The notes below the pieces were generated by a model. The model saw nothing but the letters and a program-made list of their open reading frames with translations. It searched no databases and had not been told where the DNA came from. A DNA stretch of 64,000 bases, taken from the NCBI RefSeq assembly GCF_025195125.1, contig NZ_JAMGSL010000017.1:42303-106302 (forward strand), given 5' to 3'. Each line of letters starts with the position of its first letter. The stretch's first letter is position 1. Both the position numbers and the translations under genes were made by a program. Shown piece by piece: positions 1 through 8,877 of the stretch. This DNA comes from Streptomyces sp. Je 1-79. Its GTDB lineage: Bacteria; Actinomycetota; Actinomycetes; Streptomycetales; Streptomycetaceae.

Positions 1-444
1 CTTCAGGCCGAGCACGTCGCCGTACGGCTGCAGCGCGTCCGCGACCTGCATCGCGAGCTCACGAGTCGGGGTGAGGATGATCGCGCGGGGCTTCTTCTTC
101 TCGGTGGAGCCGCCGGCCAGCTGGGCCAGGGTCGGCAGACCGAAGGAGAGGGTCTTGCCGGAGCCGGTACGGCCGCGGCCGAGGATGTCCTTGCCGGCCA
201 GGGCGTCCGGGATGGTCGCGGCCTGGATCGGGAAGGGGGTGGTCACGCCGTTCTGCGCGAGCTTGCGGACGACGCCCTCGGGCAGGCCCAGGTCGGCGAA
301 GGTGATGGTGGGCTCGGAGGACTCGGCCTCGGCGGCCTCGGTGACGTCCGTGGCCTCGGTCTCGACGGTCTCGGTGGCCTCTACGGCCTCGACGATCTCG
401 TCGCTCTCGGGCATGACGGCGTGGTCAGAACTGAAAATGGACAT
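1..444 (-). CDS. DEAD-box ATP-dependent RNA helicase (N-terminal part, cut by window edge)
   Basis: Unwinds or remodels RNA using ATP in the cytoplasm. The 148 visible residues hold an acidic Glu/Thr/Val-rich N-terminal extension of about 45 residues. The superfamily 2 start follows: a Q-motif region (FADLGLPEGVV...PFPIQ), motif I as GRGRTGSGKT and motif Ia as PTRELA. The DEAD box itself lies beyond position 1. The ATG at 444 is chosen because it opens the acidic extension; no longer in-frame start is convincing. The roughly 200 bases upstream hold no gene and are presumably the leader and promoter. Family assignment is secure; which of the several Streptomyces DEAD-box helicases this is cannot be told from the fragment. 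Confidence 0.93.
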   Translation of the reverse strand, partial: MSIFSSDHAVMPESDEIVEAVEATETVETEATDVTEAAEAESSEPTITFADLGLPEGVVRKLAQNGVTTPFPIQAATIPDALAGKDILGRGRTGSGKTLSFGLPTLAQLAGGSTEKKKPRAIILTPTRELAMQVADALQPYGDVLGLK

Positions 445-644
445 GCGAAATGCGAAACCTTCCGGAGTCTCGGCACGCGCCCGTCAACTCCGTGAAAATC
501 GCAAATCGACCGCCTCAATGCGGTCCAGCCACGGCTAGGGAGAGTACGCGCCACGCGGCGCTCTTCTGTGTCGGCGCCGGGCAATGGGATCAAACGATCT
601 ACCACCATACGCACCCTCCCCCACCTATGGCAAACCGGACTCCG

Positions 645-1250
645 TCACACCGGTCCGACCTGCGGTGATGCCTCGGGCTCCGCCGGCATCCCCGGCCCGT
701 CCGCCGCCCTCATCGCACCCATGTGGGTGTCCGCGCCAGGGGACGCGGTCGGCGGGTCGGTCGGCTCGGGCGTGGGCTCGGGACTCGGGGTCGGAGACGG
801 CTCCGGGGTCGGGGTGGGCGACTCCTCCGGCGGATCGACCGGAGGCGGGGTGGGCTCCCCGGCCGGGGCGCTCGGCCCGCCCGCACCACCGGCCTCCCCA
901 CCGGGCACCTGGCCCGGGTCCGGAACGCTCCCGCCGCCCCCGCCCGCCGGCGGGACCGCCTGCGGCTGACCGGAGGCCGACGCGGACCCGCTCGGCACCG
1001 GCGCCTCCTCGCCCGCGCCGTCCGCGTCCGGGCCGCTCCTCCCGGCCCCGCCCCGGCCGGTTCCGCCGCGCGCGCCCGAGACCCCGACGCCGTCGCCGGA
1101 CTCGGCCGCCACGCCCTGCTTTCCCGCGGACTTGCTGGGCGCCGGCTTCGCGCCCTCGTCACTCACACTCATGCAGCCGCTCAGACCGGCACAGGCGGCG
1201 ACCGCCAACGCGGTCGCGGCCCATCTCACGCGGGTGGGCAAATGGCGCAC
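645..1250 (-). CDS. Proline-rich putative lipoprotein
   Basis: Unknown function; probably anchored to the outer face of the membrane. The GTG at 1250 is preceded by a GGAGG sequence 8 bases away and opens a protein with a basic N-region, a hydrophobic stretch and the lipobox LSGC at about residues 23-26. A longer ORF exists upstream, but only this start gives a proper signal peptide. The rest is low complexity: Gly/Ser/Ala-rich in the middle, then an extended Pro-Thr-Glu-rich run (PTPEPSPTPSPEP...) typical of a wall-spanning linker. No folded domain is recognisable, so only localisation is inferred. It is transcribed toward the DEAD-box helicase gene. Confidence 0.72.
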   Translation of the reverse strand: MRHLPTRVRWAATALAVAACAGLSGCMSVSDEGAKPAPSKSAGKQGVAAESGDGVGVSGARGGTGRGGAGRSGPDADGAGEEAPVPSGSASASGQPQAVPPAGGGGGSVPDPGQVPGGEAGGAGGPSAPAGEPTPPPVDPPEESPTPTPEPSPTPSPEPTPEPTDPPTASPGADTHMGAMRAADGPGMPAEPEASPQVGPV

Positions 1251-1436
1251 GGAGGGCACCTCCAGGTCACAAAGGGCGGGAAGGACAGGCGGGAGAACGT
1301 GTCTCGACTGCCCAACTCCCTTCGCACCGCAAGGGACACGCCCCCACGGCAACCACCTGCGGCCGCCGGAGCCCCCCGGGCGGCGGCGCGAGGCCGCCCG
1401 AACGGCCCGGCGGCGGGGCGCCCCGACCGGTCGGTC

Positions 1437-1787
1437 TCACCCGTAGCCGAGCGCGTGCAGCCTCTCGTCGTCGATGCCGAAGTGGTGGGCGATCTCGTGG
1501 ACGACGGTGATCTCGGTCTCCGCGACCACGTCCTCGCGCGACTCGCACATCCGCAGCGTCGGCCCCCGGTAGATCGTGATCCGGTCCGGCAGCACCCCCG
1601 CGTACCACTCGCCCCGGTCCGTCAGCGGAGTCCCCTCGTACAGCCCGAGCAGCTCCGGATCGTCCGGCGCGGGCTCGTCCTCGACGAACACCGCGACGTT
1701 GTCCATCAGCCGCGTCAGCTCCGGCGGGATCCGGTCCAGGGCCTCGGCGACAAGCTCCTCGAACTCCTCACGCGTCATCTCCAGCAC
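1437..1787 (-). CDS. Small zincin-like metallopeptidase family protein
   Basis: A 116-residue protein of the compact minimal-zincin family (DUF1025-like) common in actinobacteria. It ends in the motif VHEIAHHFGIDDERL, whose HExxH-type core (HEIAH) and a later Asp/His provide a plausible zinc site. The GTG at 1787 gives an N-terminus LEMTREEFEELV that matches my memory of Streptomyces homologues; the ATG nine bases further in is the alternative. No signal peptide is present, so it is cytoplasmic. Substrate and role are unknown. It stands alone on the minus strand just upstream of the tRNA cluster on the opposite strand. Confidence 0.85.
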   Translation of the reverse strand: MLEMTREEFEELVAEALDRIPPELTRLMDNVAVFVEDEPAPDDPELLGLYEGTPLTDRGEWYAGVLPDRITIYRGPTLRMCESREDVVAETEITVVHEIAHHFGIDDERLHALGYG

Positions 1788-1891
1788 CCGGCCATTGTCC
1801 CCCCAGGGGAAACCGTTTTGGCGATAGCGGCCGCCATCCCATATGCTTCTCACGTCCCCGACGCGCTGCGAAGCGCGCAGGTGAGCCCCTA

Positions 1892-1964
1892 GCCCTCATC
1901 GTCTAGTGGCCCAGGACGCCGCCCTTTCAAGGCGGTAGCACGGGTTCGAATCCCGTTGGGGGCA
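1892..1964 (+). tRNA. tRNA-Glu (anticodon TTC)
   Basis: A 73-nt cloverleaf. The acceptor arm 1892-1898 pairs with 1957-1963, the anticodon loop is CTTTCAA and the T-loop is GGTTCGAATCC. CCA is not encoded. First of three closely spaced tRNA genes. Confidence 0.96.
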
Positions 1965-2003
1965 CGCAACATCATGTGCAAGACTGGTTCTCGCACATCG
2001 CAA

Positions 2004-2077
2004 GGTCCTGTGGAGCAGTTGGTTAGCTCGCCACCCTGTCAAGGTGGAGGTCGCGGGTTCAAGTCCCGTCAGGATCG
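2004..2077 (+). tRNA. tRNA-Asp (anticodon GTC)
   Basis: A 74-nt cloverleaf with acceptor GGTCCTG pairing with CAGGATC, anticodon loop CTGTCAA and discriminator G. The gene body is identical to a second copy at 8468-8541. Confidence 0.96.
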
Positions 2078-2099
2078 CTGAGGCTGGAAACAGTCTCGT

Positions 2100-2173
2100 G
2101 GCTGGGTAGCTCAGTTGGTACGAGCGATCGCCTGAAAAGCGATAGGTCGCCGGTTCGACCCCGGCCCCAGCCA
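2100..2173 (+). tRNA. tRNA-Phe (anticodon GAA)
   Basis: A 74-nt cloverleaf with acceptor GGCTGGG pairing with CCCAGCC, anticodon loop CTGAAAA and discriminator A. Last gene of the Glu-Asp-Phe cluster; a strong hairpin follows within 10 bases. Confidence 0.96.
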
Positions 2174-2180
2174 CAGAGAG

Positions 2181-2208
2181 AAGGCCCCGTTCGAAAGAAC
2201 GGGGCCTT
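2181..2208. terminator. Intrinsic terminator, probably bidirectional
   Basis: A 12-bp perfect stem (AAGGCCCCGTTC) with a GAAA loop lies directly after tRNA-Phe. It ends the tRNA cluster and faces the 3' end of the convergent ccdA operon. Confidence 0.85.
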
Positions 2209-2313
2209 CGTCGTGTTGCGAAGAGGTAGGGGACGGCGGGTGCGGTGCCGGGTGGCCGGTCCGCACGACCGGCCCCCCGAAGCCTTAGGCCGCACGACCG
2301 GCCACCCCGACCC

Positions 2314-3144
2314 TCAGGCCTCGCGGTGCCGCCCCCGCCAGCCCCGGACCGCGAGCACCACCGCCACCACCGCGACGACCGCCACGAGCAGCGCCCAGTC
2401 GGGCACCGAACGGCCCAGCGACGCCACCCGCTCCTCCACAGCGAACGAGTCGTCCACCGAGAGCAGCCCCGGCAGCGCCGTCGTGCCGTCGAAGACCAGG
2501 AAGAGCGTGCCGAGCACCACGAAGAACAGCCCCGACAGCAACGACGTCGTGTGCAGCTCGAAGCGGCCCACCCGGACCGTGCGGCCGCGCAGCCAGCGGC
2601 GCCGCCCCAGCTCGTACCGCTCCCAGAGCAGCGCCAGCAGGAACAGCGGCACCGCCATCCCCAGCGCGTACACCGCCAGCAGCAGACCGCCGTACGCCGG
2701 GCTGCCGCTCAGCGCCGCCACCGTCAGGACGCTGCCGAGGATCGGGCCCGCGCAGAAGCCGGCGAGGCCGTAGACCAGACCGAGGGCGTAGACGGAAGCC
2801 GCCGTGGTGGGGCGGATCCGGCCGCCGGCCTCGGCGATCCTTCGCGAGGCGAAGCCCATCCCGAGGATCTGGAGCACACCGAGCACGATGATCGTCCAGC
2901 CGCCGAGCGCCACCAGCAGGTCCCGGTGCCCGTAGAAGAGCCGCCCGGCGAACGAGCCGGCCGCGCCGAGCGGGACGAGCGTGGTGGCCAGACCGGCGTA
3001 GAAGATTCCGGTACGGGCGAGCAGCCGGCTCGTCGAGTCGATCGAGTACGCGAAGAAGGCCGGGAGCAGCAGGGCGCTGCACGGGCTCAGCAGGGCGAGG
3101 AGGCCACCGAGGAACGCGGCCAGGTAGCCGATGTCGGCGGTCAC
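2314..3144 (-). CDS. ccdA: CcdA/DsbD-like thiol-disulfide membrane transporter
   Basis: Carries reducing equivalents across the membrane to extracytoplasmic thiol proteins. The 276 residues form about six hydrophobic segments plus a C-terminal helix. The two signature cysteines sit in membrane segments one and four (SPC at about residue 22 and FC at about 131), each beside conserved prolines or glycines, as in CcdA. The GTG start overlaps the stop of the upstream DsbA-family gene by four bases (GTGA), so the two are translationally coupled. An extra 60-70 residues after the core end in a final membrane helix. The natural reading is a redox pair in which CcdA keeps the DsbA-like protein, or its clients, reduced. 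Confidence 0.9.
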   Translation of the reverse strand: MTADIGYLAAFLGGLLALLSPCSALLLPAFFAYSIDSTSRLLARTGIFYAGLATTLVPLGAAGSFAGRLFYGHRDLLVALGGWTIIVLGVLQILGMGFASRRIAEAGGRIRPTTAASVYALGLVYGLAGFCAGPILGSVLTVAALSGSPAYGGLLLAVYALGMAVPLFLLALLWERYELGRRRWLRGRTVRVGRFELHTTSLLSGLFFVVLGTLFLVFDGTTALPGLLSVDDSFAVEERVASLGRSVPDWALLVAVVAVVAVVLAVRGWRGRHREA

Positions 3145-3875
3145 TCCCCCGCCGCCCCGCGCTTGGCCTTCGCCGCCTTCGCGGCCGCGTCGATCGCCTC
3201 CGTGAAGGCCTCCATCGGCTGCGCACCCGCGATCGGCCGCCCGTTGACCAGGAACGACGGCGTGGAGGTCGCACCCAGGGCGTACGCCTGTTCCTGGTCC
3301 TTGCTCACGGCCGCGCGGGCCGCCGCGCCGTCCGTGTCCTTCGCAAAGCGGGCGAGGTCCGGAACGCCGGCCTCCTTCGCGAGCGCGTTCAGGCGTTCGG
3401 TGCCGAAGCCCTTCTCCTTGGCGCCCTCGGCGTACGCCGCCCTGTGGAACTCCCAGAACCGGCCCTGCCGCCCCGCCGCCCACGACGCCCGGGCCGCCGC
3501 CTCGGACTCCTCGCCGAAGATCGGGAAGTTCCGCCACTCGATGCGCAGGGTGCCGTCCTCGACGTACTTCTTCATCAGGGCGGGCTCGGTGTCGCGGGCG
3601 AACTTCCCGCAGTAGCCGCACTTGAAGTCGGCGTACTCGATGAGCACGACGGGCGCGTCGGCCCGCCCCACGGCCAGCTTGTCGGAGGCGTCGCGGCGGG
3701 CGTAGGCCTCCAGCTCGGGGTAGACACCCGCGCTCGGGTCGGCGGACACCTCGGCGGCGGAGGAGCCGGACGCTCCACCGGACGCCGGCGCGGTCGCGGT
3801 GTACGAGACGACTCCGAGCAGCACGGCGGCGAGGGCCACCCCGGAGACGATCATGATCGGCTTGGACTTGGACAT
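3141..3875 (-). CDS. Membrane-anchored DsbA/thioredoxin-fold oxidoreductase
   Basis: Acts on disulfides outside the membrane. Residues 7-27 form an uncleaved signal or anchor helix, followed by a Ser/Ala-rich linker. The thioredoxin-like domain then carries the active site CGYC at residues 86-89 and a cis-proline region (STPSF) near residue 208, which is the DsbA_2/thioredoxin_4 layout (244 residues). It is the middle gene of a three-gene group: a small Cys-containing lipoprotein gene 60 bases upstream, and ccdA overlapping downstream. Whether it oxidises, reduces or isomerises cannot be read from the sequence; linkage to CcdA favours a reductive or isomerising role. Confidence 0.9.
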   Translation of the reverse strand: MSKSKPIMIVSGVALAAVLLGVVSYTATAPASGGASGSSAAEVSADPSAGVYPELEAYARRDASDKLAVGRADAPVVLIEYADFKCGYCGKFARDTEPALMKKYVEDGTLRIEWRNFPIFGEESEAAARASWAAGRQGRFWEFHRAAYAEGAKEKGFGTERLNALAKEAGVPDLARFAKDTDGAAARAAVSKDQEQAYALGATSTPSFLVNGRPIAGAQPMEAFTEAIDAAAKAAKAKRGAAGE

Positions 3876-3935
3876 GCGGAGAACGCTCCTGAACGTGATG
3901 CGAGAAGGGGACGGACGACGGCGGGGGCCGGCCCT

Positions 3936-4316
3936 CTACACGCGCAGGATCGACAGTTCCACGGGTGACGGCGGTACGAGCACGGGCGGCTCCGGCCCCG
4001 GCAGCAGGGCGCGTACGGCCTGGTCACCGCCGCAGACACCGCCGGCCGTCCGCTCCCCGGTCAAGGTGGGGAGCAGCTCACCGAAGCCGTTCGGGCGCGG
4101 CGGAGTGGCCGGCCGGGCGGCGCCGTCGGCGGTGTGACCCTCGCCGCAGCCGGGCGCCCGCGTGGTCCCGGCCTCCGCGACCACCGCCGTACCGGCCACC
4201 GCGGTACCCGCCACCGCGGTACCCGCCACCGCCGTGGTCGTACCGCAGGCCAGGATCCCGAACACCACGCCCGCCAGCGCGGCGAGCGCCGCGAGCGCGC
4301 GGACGGTGCGGGACAT
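3936..4316 (-). CDS. Small Cys-containing putative lipoprotein with GTAVA repeats
   Basis: A 126-residue protein of unknown function. A basic N-terminus and hydrophobic segment end in a lipobox-like ILAC at residues 21-24. Four tandem copies of the pentapeptide GTAVA follow, encoded by a 15-bp DNA repeat at about 4180-4235. The C-terminal half has two further cysteines (PGC, VCG) and many prolines. The next gene downstream is the DsbA-like oxidoreductase, and the spacing (60 bases) allows one transcript. A redox client or partner of the DsbA/CcdA pair is a reasonable inference but is not shown by any recognised domain. The divergent HrpA helicase starts 100 bases away. Confidence 0.65.
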   Translation of the reverse strand: MSRTVRALAALAALAGVVFGILACGTTTAVAGTAVAGTAVAGTAVVAEAGTTRAPGCGEGHTADGAARPATPPRPNGFGELLPTLTGERTAGGVCGGDQAVRALLPGPEPPVLVPPSPVELSILRV

Positions 4317-4416
4317 GGGGGTACCTCTCAGTTCGACGTGCCCGAAATATTACGGGCCGCACCTCGCGGAAATCGGTTCGCCCGTTCTCGGCCCGGGGTG
4401 CGATCCTGGATTCCGT

Positions 4417-7400
4417 ATGTCTACTTCCTTCGCCGCCCTCCAGTCCGTCCTGGCCGAGGTCTCGCTGCGGGACGCCCACCGGCTCGGCCGCCGCCTCGAG
4501 GGCGCCCGCCGCATCCGCAAGCCCGAGGCCCGTGAGGCCGTCCTGGACGAGATCGCCGCCGAGGCCGGCAAGGCCAAGGAGCGCGTCGACGGGCGGGCGT
4601 CCCGCGTGCCCGCGGTCACGTACCCCGAGCAGCTCCCGGTCTCGCAGAAGAAGGACGCGATCCTGGAGGCGATACGTGACCACCAGGTCGTGATCGTCGC
4701 CGGTGAGACGGGCTCCGGAAAGACGACGCAGATCCCCAAGATCTGTCTGGAGCTCGGCCGGGGCGTCCGGGGCATGATCGGCCACACCCAGCCCCGCCGG
4801 ATCGCCGCCCGCACGGTCGCCGAGCGGGTCGCGGAGGAGCTGAGGACCCCGCTGGGCGAGGCCGTCGGCTGGAAGGTCCGCTTCACCGACCAGGTGAACC
4901 CCGACGCGACCTTCGTGAAGCTGATGACCGACGGCATCCTGCTCGCCGAGATCCAGACCGACCGCGAGCTGCGCGCCTACGACACGATCATCATCGACGA
5001 GGCCCACGAGCGGTCCCTCAACATCGACTTCCTGCTGGGCTATCTGGCCCAGCTGCTGCCGAAGCGCCCCGACCTCAAGGTCGTCATCACCTCCGCGACC
5101 ATCGACCCCGAGCGCTTCTCCCGCCACTTCGGCGACGCGCCGATCGTCGAGGTCTCCGGCCGTACGTACCCCGTCGAGGTCCGCTACCGGCCCCTCCTGG
5201 AGGAGGACTCCGAGGAGTCGGACCGCGACCAGATCACCGCGATCTGCGACGCCGTCGACGAGCTCCAGTCCGAGGGCCCCGGCGACATCCTCGTCTTCCT
5301 CTCCGGCGAGCGCGAGATCCGCGACACCGCGGACGCGCTGCTGAAGAAGCAGCTCCGCAACACCGAGATCCTTCCCCTCTACGCCCGCCTCTCGCACGCC
5401 GAGCAGCACCGCGTCTTCCAGGCCCACACCGGCCGCCGGATCGTCCTCGCCACCAACGTGGCCGAGACCTCGCTGACCGTCCCCGGCATCAAGTACGTGA
5501 TCGATCCGGGCACCGCCCGTATCTCCCGCTACTCCCACCGGACCAAGGTCCAGCGGCTGCCGATCGAGCCGGTCAGCCAGGCCAGCGCCAACCAGCGCAA
5601 GGGCCGCTGCGGCCGTACGTCCGACGGCATCTGCATCCGGCTCTACTCCGAGGACGACTTCCTCACCCGCCCGGAGTTCACGGACGCCGAGATCCTCCGG
5701 ACCAACCTGGCCTCCGTCATCCTCCAGATGACCGCGGCCGGCCTCGGCGAGATCGAGAAGTTCCCCTTCATCGACCCGCCGGACCACCGCAACATCCGTG
5801 ACGGCGTGCAGCTCCTCCAGGAGCTGGGGGCGATCGACCCCACGGAGAAGGACCCGAAGAAGCGGCTCACGCAGTCGGGCCGCAAGCTCTCCCAGCTCCC
5901 CGTCGACCCCCGCCTGGCCCGGATGGTCCTGGAGGCCGACAAGAACGGCTGCGTACGGGAGGTCATGGTGATCGCGGCCGCGCTCTCCATCCAGGACCCC
6001 CGCGAGCGCCCCGCCGAGAAGCAGGCCCAGGCCGACCAGCAGCACGCCCGCTTCAAGGACGAGACCAGCGACTTCCTCGCCTTCCTCAACCTCTGGCGGT
6101 ACATCCGCGAGCAGCAGAAGGAGCGCGGCTCCAGCTCCTTCCGCCGGATGTGCAAGCAGGAGTACCTGAACTTCCTGCGCATCCGCGAGTGGCAGGACAT
6201 CTACGCGCAGCTGCGCACGGTCGCCAAGCAGATGGGCATGCATCTCGAGGAGCCCTCGGCGGACGCTGCCGCGCCGGAGCAGGCCGTGCACACCTCCCTG
6301 CTCGCCGGCCTCCTGAGCCACATCGGCATGAAGGACGTGAAGGAGGGCGCGAAGAACGAGTACCTGGGCGCCCGCAGCGCCAAGTTCGCCGTCTTCCCGG
6401 GCTCGGCGCTCTTCAAGAAGCCCCCGCGCTTCATCATGTCCGCCGAGCTGGTGGAGACCTCACGCCTGTGGGCCCGGGTCAACGCGAAGATCGAGCCCGA
6501 GTGGATCGAGCCGCTCGCTCAGCACCTGATCAAGAAGACGTACAGCGAGCCGCACTGGGAGAAGGACCAGGCGGCCGTGATGGCGATCGAGAAGGTCACG
6601 CTCTACGGCGTGCCGATCGTCACCGACCGCAAGGTGAACTACGGCCGGATCGACCCCGAGGCGAGCCGCGACCTCTTCATCCGCAACGCGCTCGTCGAGG
6701 GCGACTGGCGCACGCACCACAAGTTCTTCGCCGACAACCGCAAGCTCCTCACCGAGGTCGAGGAGCTGGAGCACCGCGCCCGTCGCCGGGACATCCTCGT
6801 CGACGACGAGACGCTCTTCGACTTCTACGACAAGCGCGTCCCCGAACACGTCGTGTCGGGCGCCCACTTCGACTCGTGGTGGAAGCACAAGCGGCACGAG
6901 GAGCCGGAGTTCCTCGACTTCGAGCGCGAGATGCTCATCAACGAGAAGGCGGGGGCGGTCACCAAGGCCGACTACCCGGACTCGTGGCGGCAGGGCGCGC
7001 TGAAGTTCCGGGTGACGTACCAGTTCGAGCCGGGCGCGGACGCGGACGGCGTGACCGTCCACATCCCGCTCCAGGTACTCAACCAGGTCACGGACGAGGG
7101 TTTCGACTGGCAGATCCCGGGCCTGCGCGAGGAGATCGTCACCGAGCTCATCCGCTCGCTCCCCAAGCCGATCCGCCGCAACTACGTGCCGGCGCCGAAC
7201 TTCGCGGCCCGCTTCCTGGACAGCGCCGTCCCCCTGCAGGAGCCCCTGACGGTGACGCTCGCCCGCGAGCTGCACCGGATGGTCGGCGTCCCCGTCTCAC
7301 CGGACGACTTCGACCAGTCCAGGATCGCCGACCACCTGAAGATCACCTTCCGGATCGTCGACGAGCGGCGCCGCAAGCTGGCCGAGGACAAGGACCTGGA

Positions 7401-8367
7401 GGCGCTGAAGCTGAAGCTGCGCCCCAAGGCCCGCCAGGCGCTCTCCCAGGCCGCGGCGGCCGCCACGAGCGGCCCTGACGGCTCCGGGCAGTCCCTGGAG
7501 CGCACAGGGCTCACCCAGTGGACGATCGGCACCCTCACGAAGGTCTTCGAGACCCGGCGCGCCGGCCAGCCGGTCAAGGCGTACCCGGCGCTGGTGGACG
7601 AGGGCGACACCGTCTCCGTACGCCTCTTCGACACGGAGGCCGAGCAGGAGCGGGCGATGTGGCAGGGGACGCGGAAGCTGATCCTGCTGAACATCCCGGT
7701 GAACCCGGCGAAGTTCGCCTCGGACAAGCTGACGAACCAGCAGAAGCTCGCCCTCTCCCGCAACCCGCACGGATCGATCCAGGCGCTCTTCGACGACTGC
7801 GCGACCGCCGCCGCGGACAAGCTCATCGCCGACCACGGCGGGCCGGTCTGGGACGAGGAGTCCTTCCGGAAGCTCTACGACAAGGTCCGCGCCGACCTCG
7901 TCGACACGACCGTCCGCACGGTGGGCCAGGTCCAGCAGATCCTGGCCGCCTGGCAGGCCTGTGAGCGCCGTCTGAAGGCCACGAACAGCCTGGCCCTGAT
8001 CAACAACCTGGCGGACGTGCGCGAGCAGCTGGCGTGGCTGGTGCCGGCGGGCTTCGTGACGAGGACGGGCCTGCGGCGGCTGCCGGACCTGATGCGCTAC
8101 CTGGTGGCCGTGGACCGCCGGCTCCAGCAGATGCCGACGGGCGTCCAGCGGGACACCACCCGCATGGAGAAGGTCCACGAGATGCTGGACGAGTACGCCT
8201 GGCTGCTCGAACAGCTCCCCAAGGGACGGCCCGTGCCCCAGGAGGTCACCGACATCCGCTGGATGATCGAGGAGCTCCGGGTCAGCTACTTCGCGCACGC
8301 GCTGGGCACGGCGTACGCGGTCTCGGACAAGCGGATCGTGAAGGCGATCGACCAGGCCGCGCCGTAG
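4417..8367 (+). CDS. hrpA: HrpA-type DEAH-box ATP-dependent RNA helicase
   Basis: A large (1316 residues) cytoplasmic RNA helicase. An N-terminal helical extension is followed by motif I GETGSGKT (residues 96-103), the DEAH box in IIIDEAHERS (194-197), motif III SAT (226-228) and motif VI QRKGRCGR near residue 395. The winged-helix/ratchet and OB-fold regions and a long HrpA-specific C-terminal part (DUF3418-like) complete the family length of about 1300. The ATG at 4417 begins a sequence (MSTSFAALQ) resembling Streptomyces homologues. An upstream in-frame extension to 4162 would overlap the divergent lipoprotein gene and is rejected. It stands alone; a tRNA-Asp lies about 100 bases downstream. 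Confidence 0.95.
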   Translation: MSTSFAALQSVLAEVSLRDAHRLGRRLEGARRIRKPEAREAVLDEIAAEAGKAKERVDGRASRVPAVTYPEQLPVSQKKDAILEAIRDHQVVIVAGETGSGKTTQIPKICLELGRGVRGMIGHTQPRRIAARTVAERVAEELRTPLGEAVGWKVRFTDQVNPDATFVKLMTDGILLAEIQTDRELRAYDTIIIDEAHERSLNIDFLLGYLAQLLPKRPDLKVVITSATIDPERFSRHFGDAPIVEVSGRTYPVEVRYRPLLEEDSEESDRDQITAICDAVDELQSEGPGDILVFLSGEREIRDTADALLKKQLRNTEILPLYARLSHAEQHRVFQAHTGRRIVLATNVAETSLTVPGIKYVIDPGTARISRYSHRTKVQRLPIEPVSQASANQRKGRCGRTSDGICIRLYSEDDFLTRPEFTDAEILRTNLASVILQMTAAGLGEIEKFPFIDPPDHRNIRDGVQLLQELGAIDPTEKDPKKRLTQSGRKLSQLPVDPRLARMVLEADKNGCVREVMVIAAALSIQDPRERPAEKQAQADQQHARFKDETSDFLAFLNLWRYIREQQKERGSSSFRRMCKQEYLNFLRIREWQDIYAQLRTVAKQMGMHLEEPSADAAAPEQAVHTSLLAGLLSHIGMKDVKEGAKNEYLGARSAKFAVFPGSALFKKPPRFIMSAELVETSRLWARVNAKIEPEWIEPLAQHLIKKTYSEPHWEKDQAAVMAIEKVTLYGVPIVTDRKVNYGRIDPEASRDLFIRNALVEGDWRTHHKFFADNRKLLTEVEELEHRARRRDILVDDETLFDFYDKRVPEHVVSGAHFDSWWKHKRHEEPEFLDFEREMLINEKAGAVTKADYPDSWRQGALKFRVTYQFEPGADADGVTVHIPLQVLNQVTDEGFDWQIPGLREEIVTELIRSLPKPIRRNYVPAPNFAARFLDSAVPLQEPLTVTLARELHRMVGVPVSPDDFDQSRIADHLKITFRIVDERRRKLAEDKDLEALKLKLRPKARQALSQAAAAATSGPDGSGQSLERTGLTQWTIGTLTKVFETRRAGQPVKAYPALVDEGDTVSVRLFDTEAEQERAMWQGTRKLILLNIPVNPAKFASDKLTNQQKLALSRNPHGSIQALFDDCATAAADKLIADHGGPVWDEESFRKLYDKVRADLVDTTVRTVGQVQQILAAWQACERRLKATNSLALINNLADVREQLAWLVPAGFVTRTGLRRLPDLMRYLVAVDRRLQQMPTGVQRDTTRMEKVHEMLDEYAWLLEQLPKGRPVPQEVTDIRWMIEELRVSYFAHALGTAYAVSDKRIVKAIDQAAP

Positions 8368-8467
8368 GAGGACGGGCCGGTCGGGGGTGTCGCCTTGCGC
8401 CGGTTCGACCAGACCCTCTGACCTGCTGTACAGTCTTCTTCGCAGCCCCGGTGAGGGCTGCGAACGA

Positions 8468-8541
8468 GGTCCTGTGGAGCAGTTGGTTAGCTCGCCACCC
8501 TGTCAAGGTGGAGGTCGCGGGTTCAAGTCCCGTCAGGATCG
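8468..8541 (+). tRNA. tRNA-Asp (anticodon GTC), second copy
   Basis: Identical in the gene body to the copy at 2004-2077: acceptor GGTCCTG/CAGGATC and anticodon loop CTGTCAA. It sits alone between hrpA and a small DUF6274-like gene. Confidence 0.96.
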
Positions 8542-8547
8542 CTTCAC

Positions 8548-8579
8548 AGAAGGCCCGCACCGATCGGTGCGGGCCTTCT
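8548..8579 (+). terminator. Intrinsic terminator after tRNA-Asp
   Basis: A perfect 14-bp stem (AGAAGGCCCGCACC) with a GATC loop is followed by TCTTCGTG. It starts seven bases after the tRNA. Confidence 0.87.
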
Positions 8580-8679
8580 TCGTGTCCCCGTCGTTGCGGT
8601 CCGGTGTATTGACGGCGTCCACCGGGCCCGGGTAACCAGGCATCAGGGAATCGGGGGCCCACACCGGAGGTGGTCGCGC

Positions 8680-8877
8680 ATGGCCGCGGCGTCCGAAGCA
8701 CGACCGGAACAGCCGGCACGACAGTCGAGACACGAGATACGCGCGCTGCTCCGCGCCCATCTGGCGGCCGCGTCCCGCTACGGGCACCTCACACGGCACT
8801 GTTCCGCCTGCCATCGCCTCCTGAGGCTTGCCATCGAGCTGGAGCGCGCCGAGGACGAAAGTCCCACCGACCCGTGA
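8680..8877 (+). CDS. Small DUF6274-like protein
   Basis: A 65-residue cytoplasmic protein with a good ribosome site (GGAGG at 8666-8670, nine bases before the ATG). It is rich in Arg, His and Ala and has a CSACHR pair of cysteines (CxxC) next to histidines, which could hold a metal, although a single CxxC is not enough to claim zinc binding. As I recall, short proteins of this type (annotated DUF6274) occur upstream of bldC in many Streptomyces. Function unknown. It points toward bldC on the opposite strand. Confidence 0.72.
   Translation: MAAASEARPEQPARQSRHEIRALLRAHLAAASRYGHLTRHCSACHRLLRLAIELERAEDESPTDP

Noticed and set aside
4078..6321. 747-codon open frame on the minus strand opposite hrpA
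   Set aside because: It is the antisense of the hrpA frame in high-GC DNA; Leu/Asp/Gly/Val-rich with no domain, and hrpA shows all helicase motifs.
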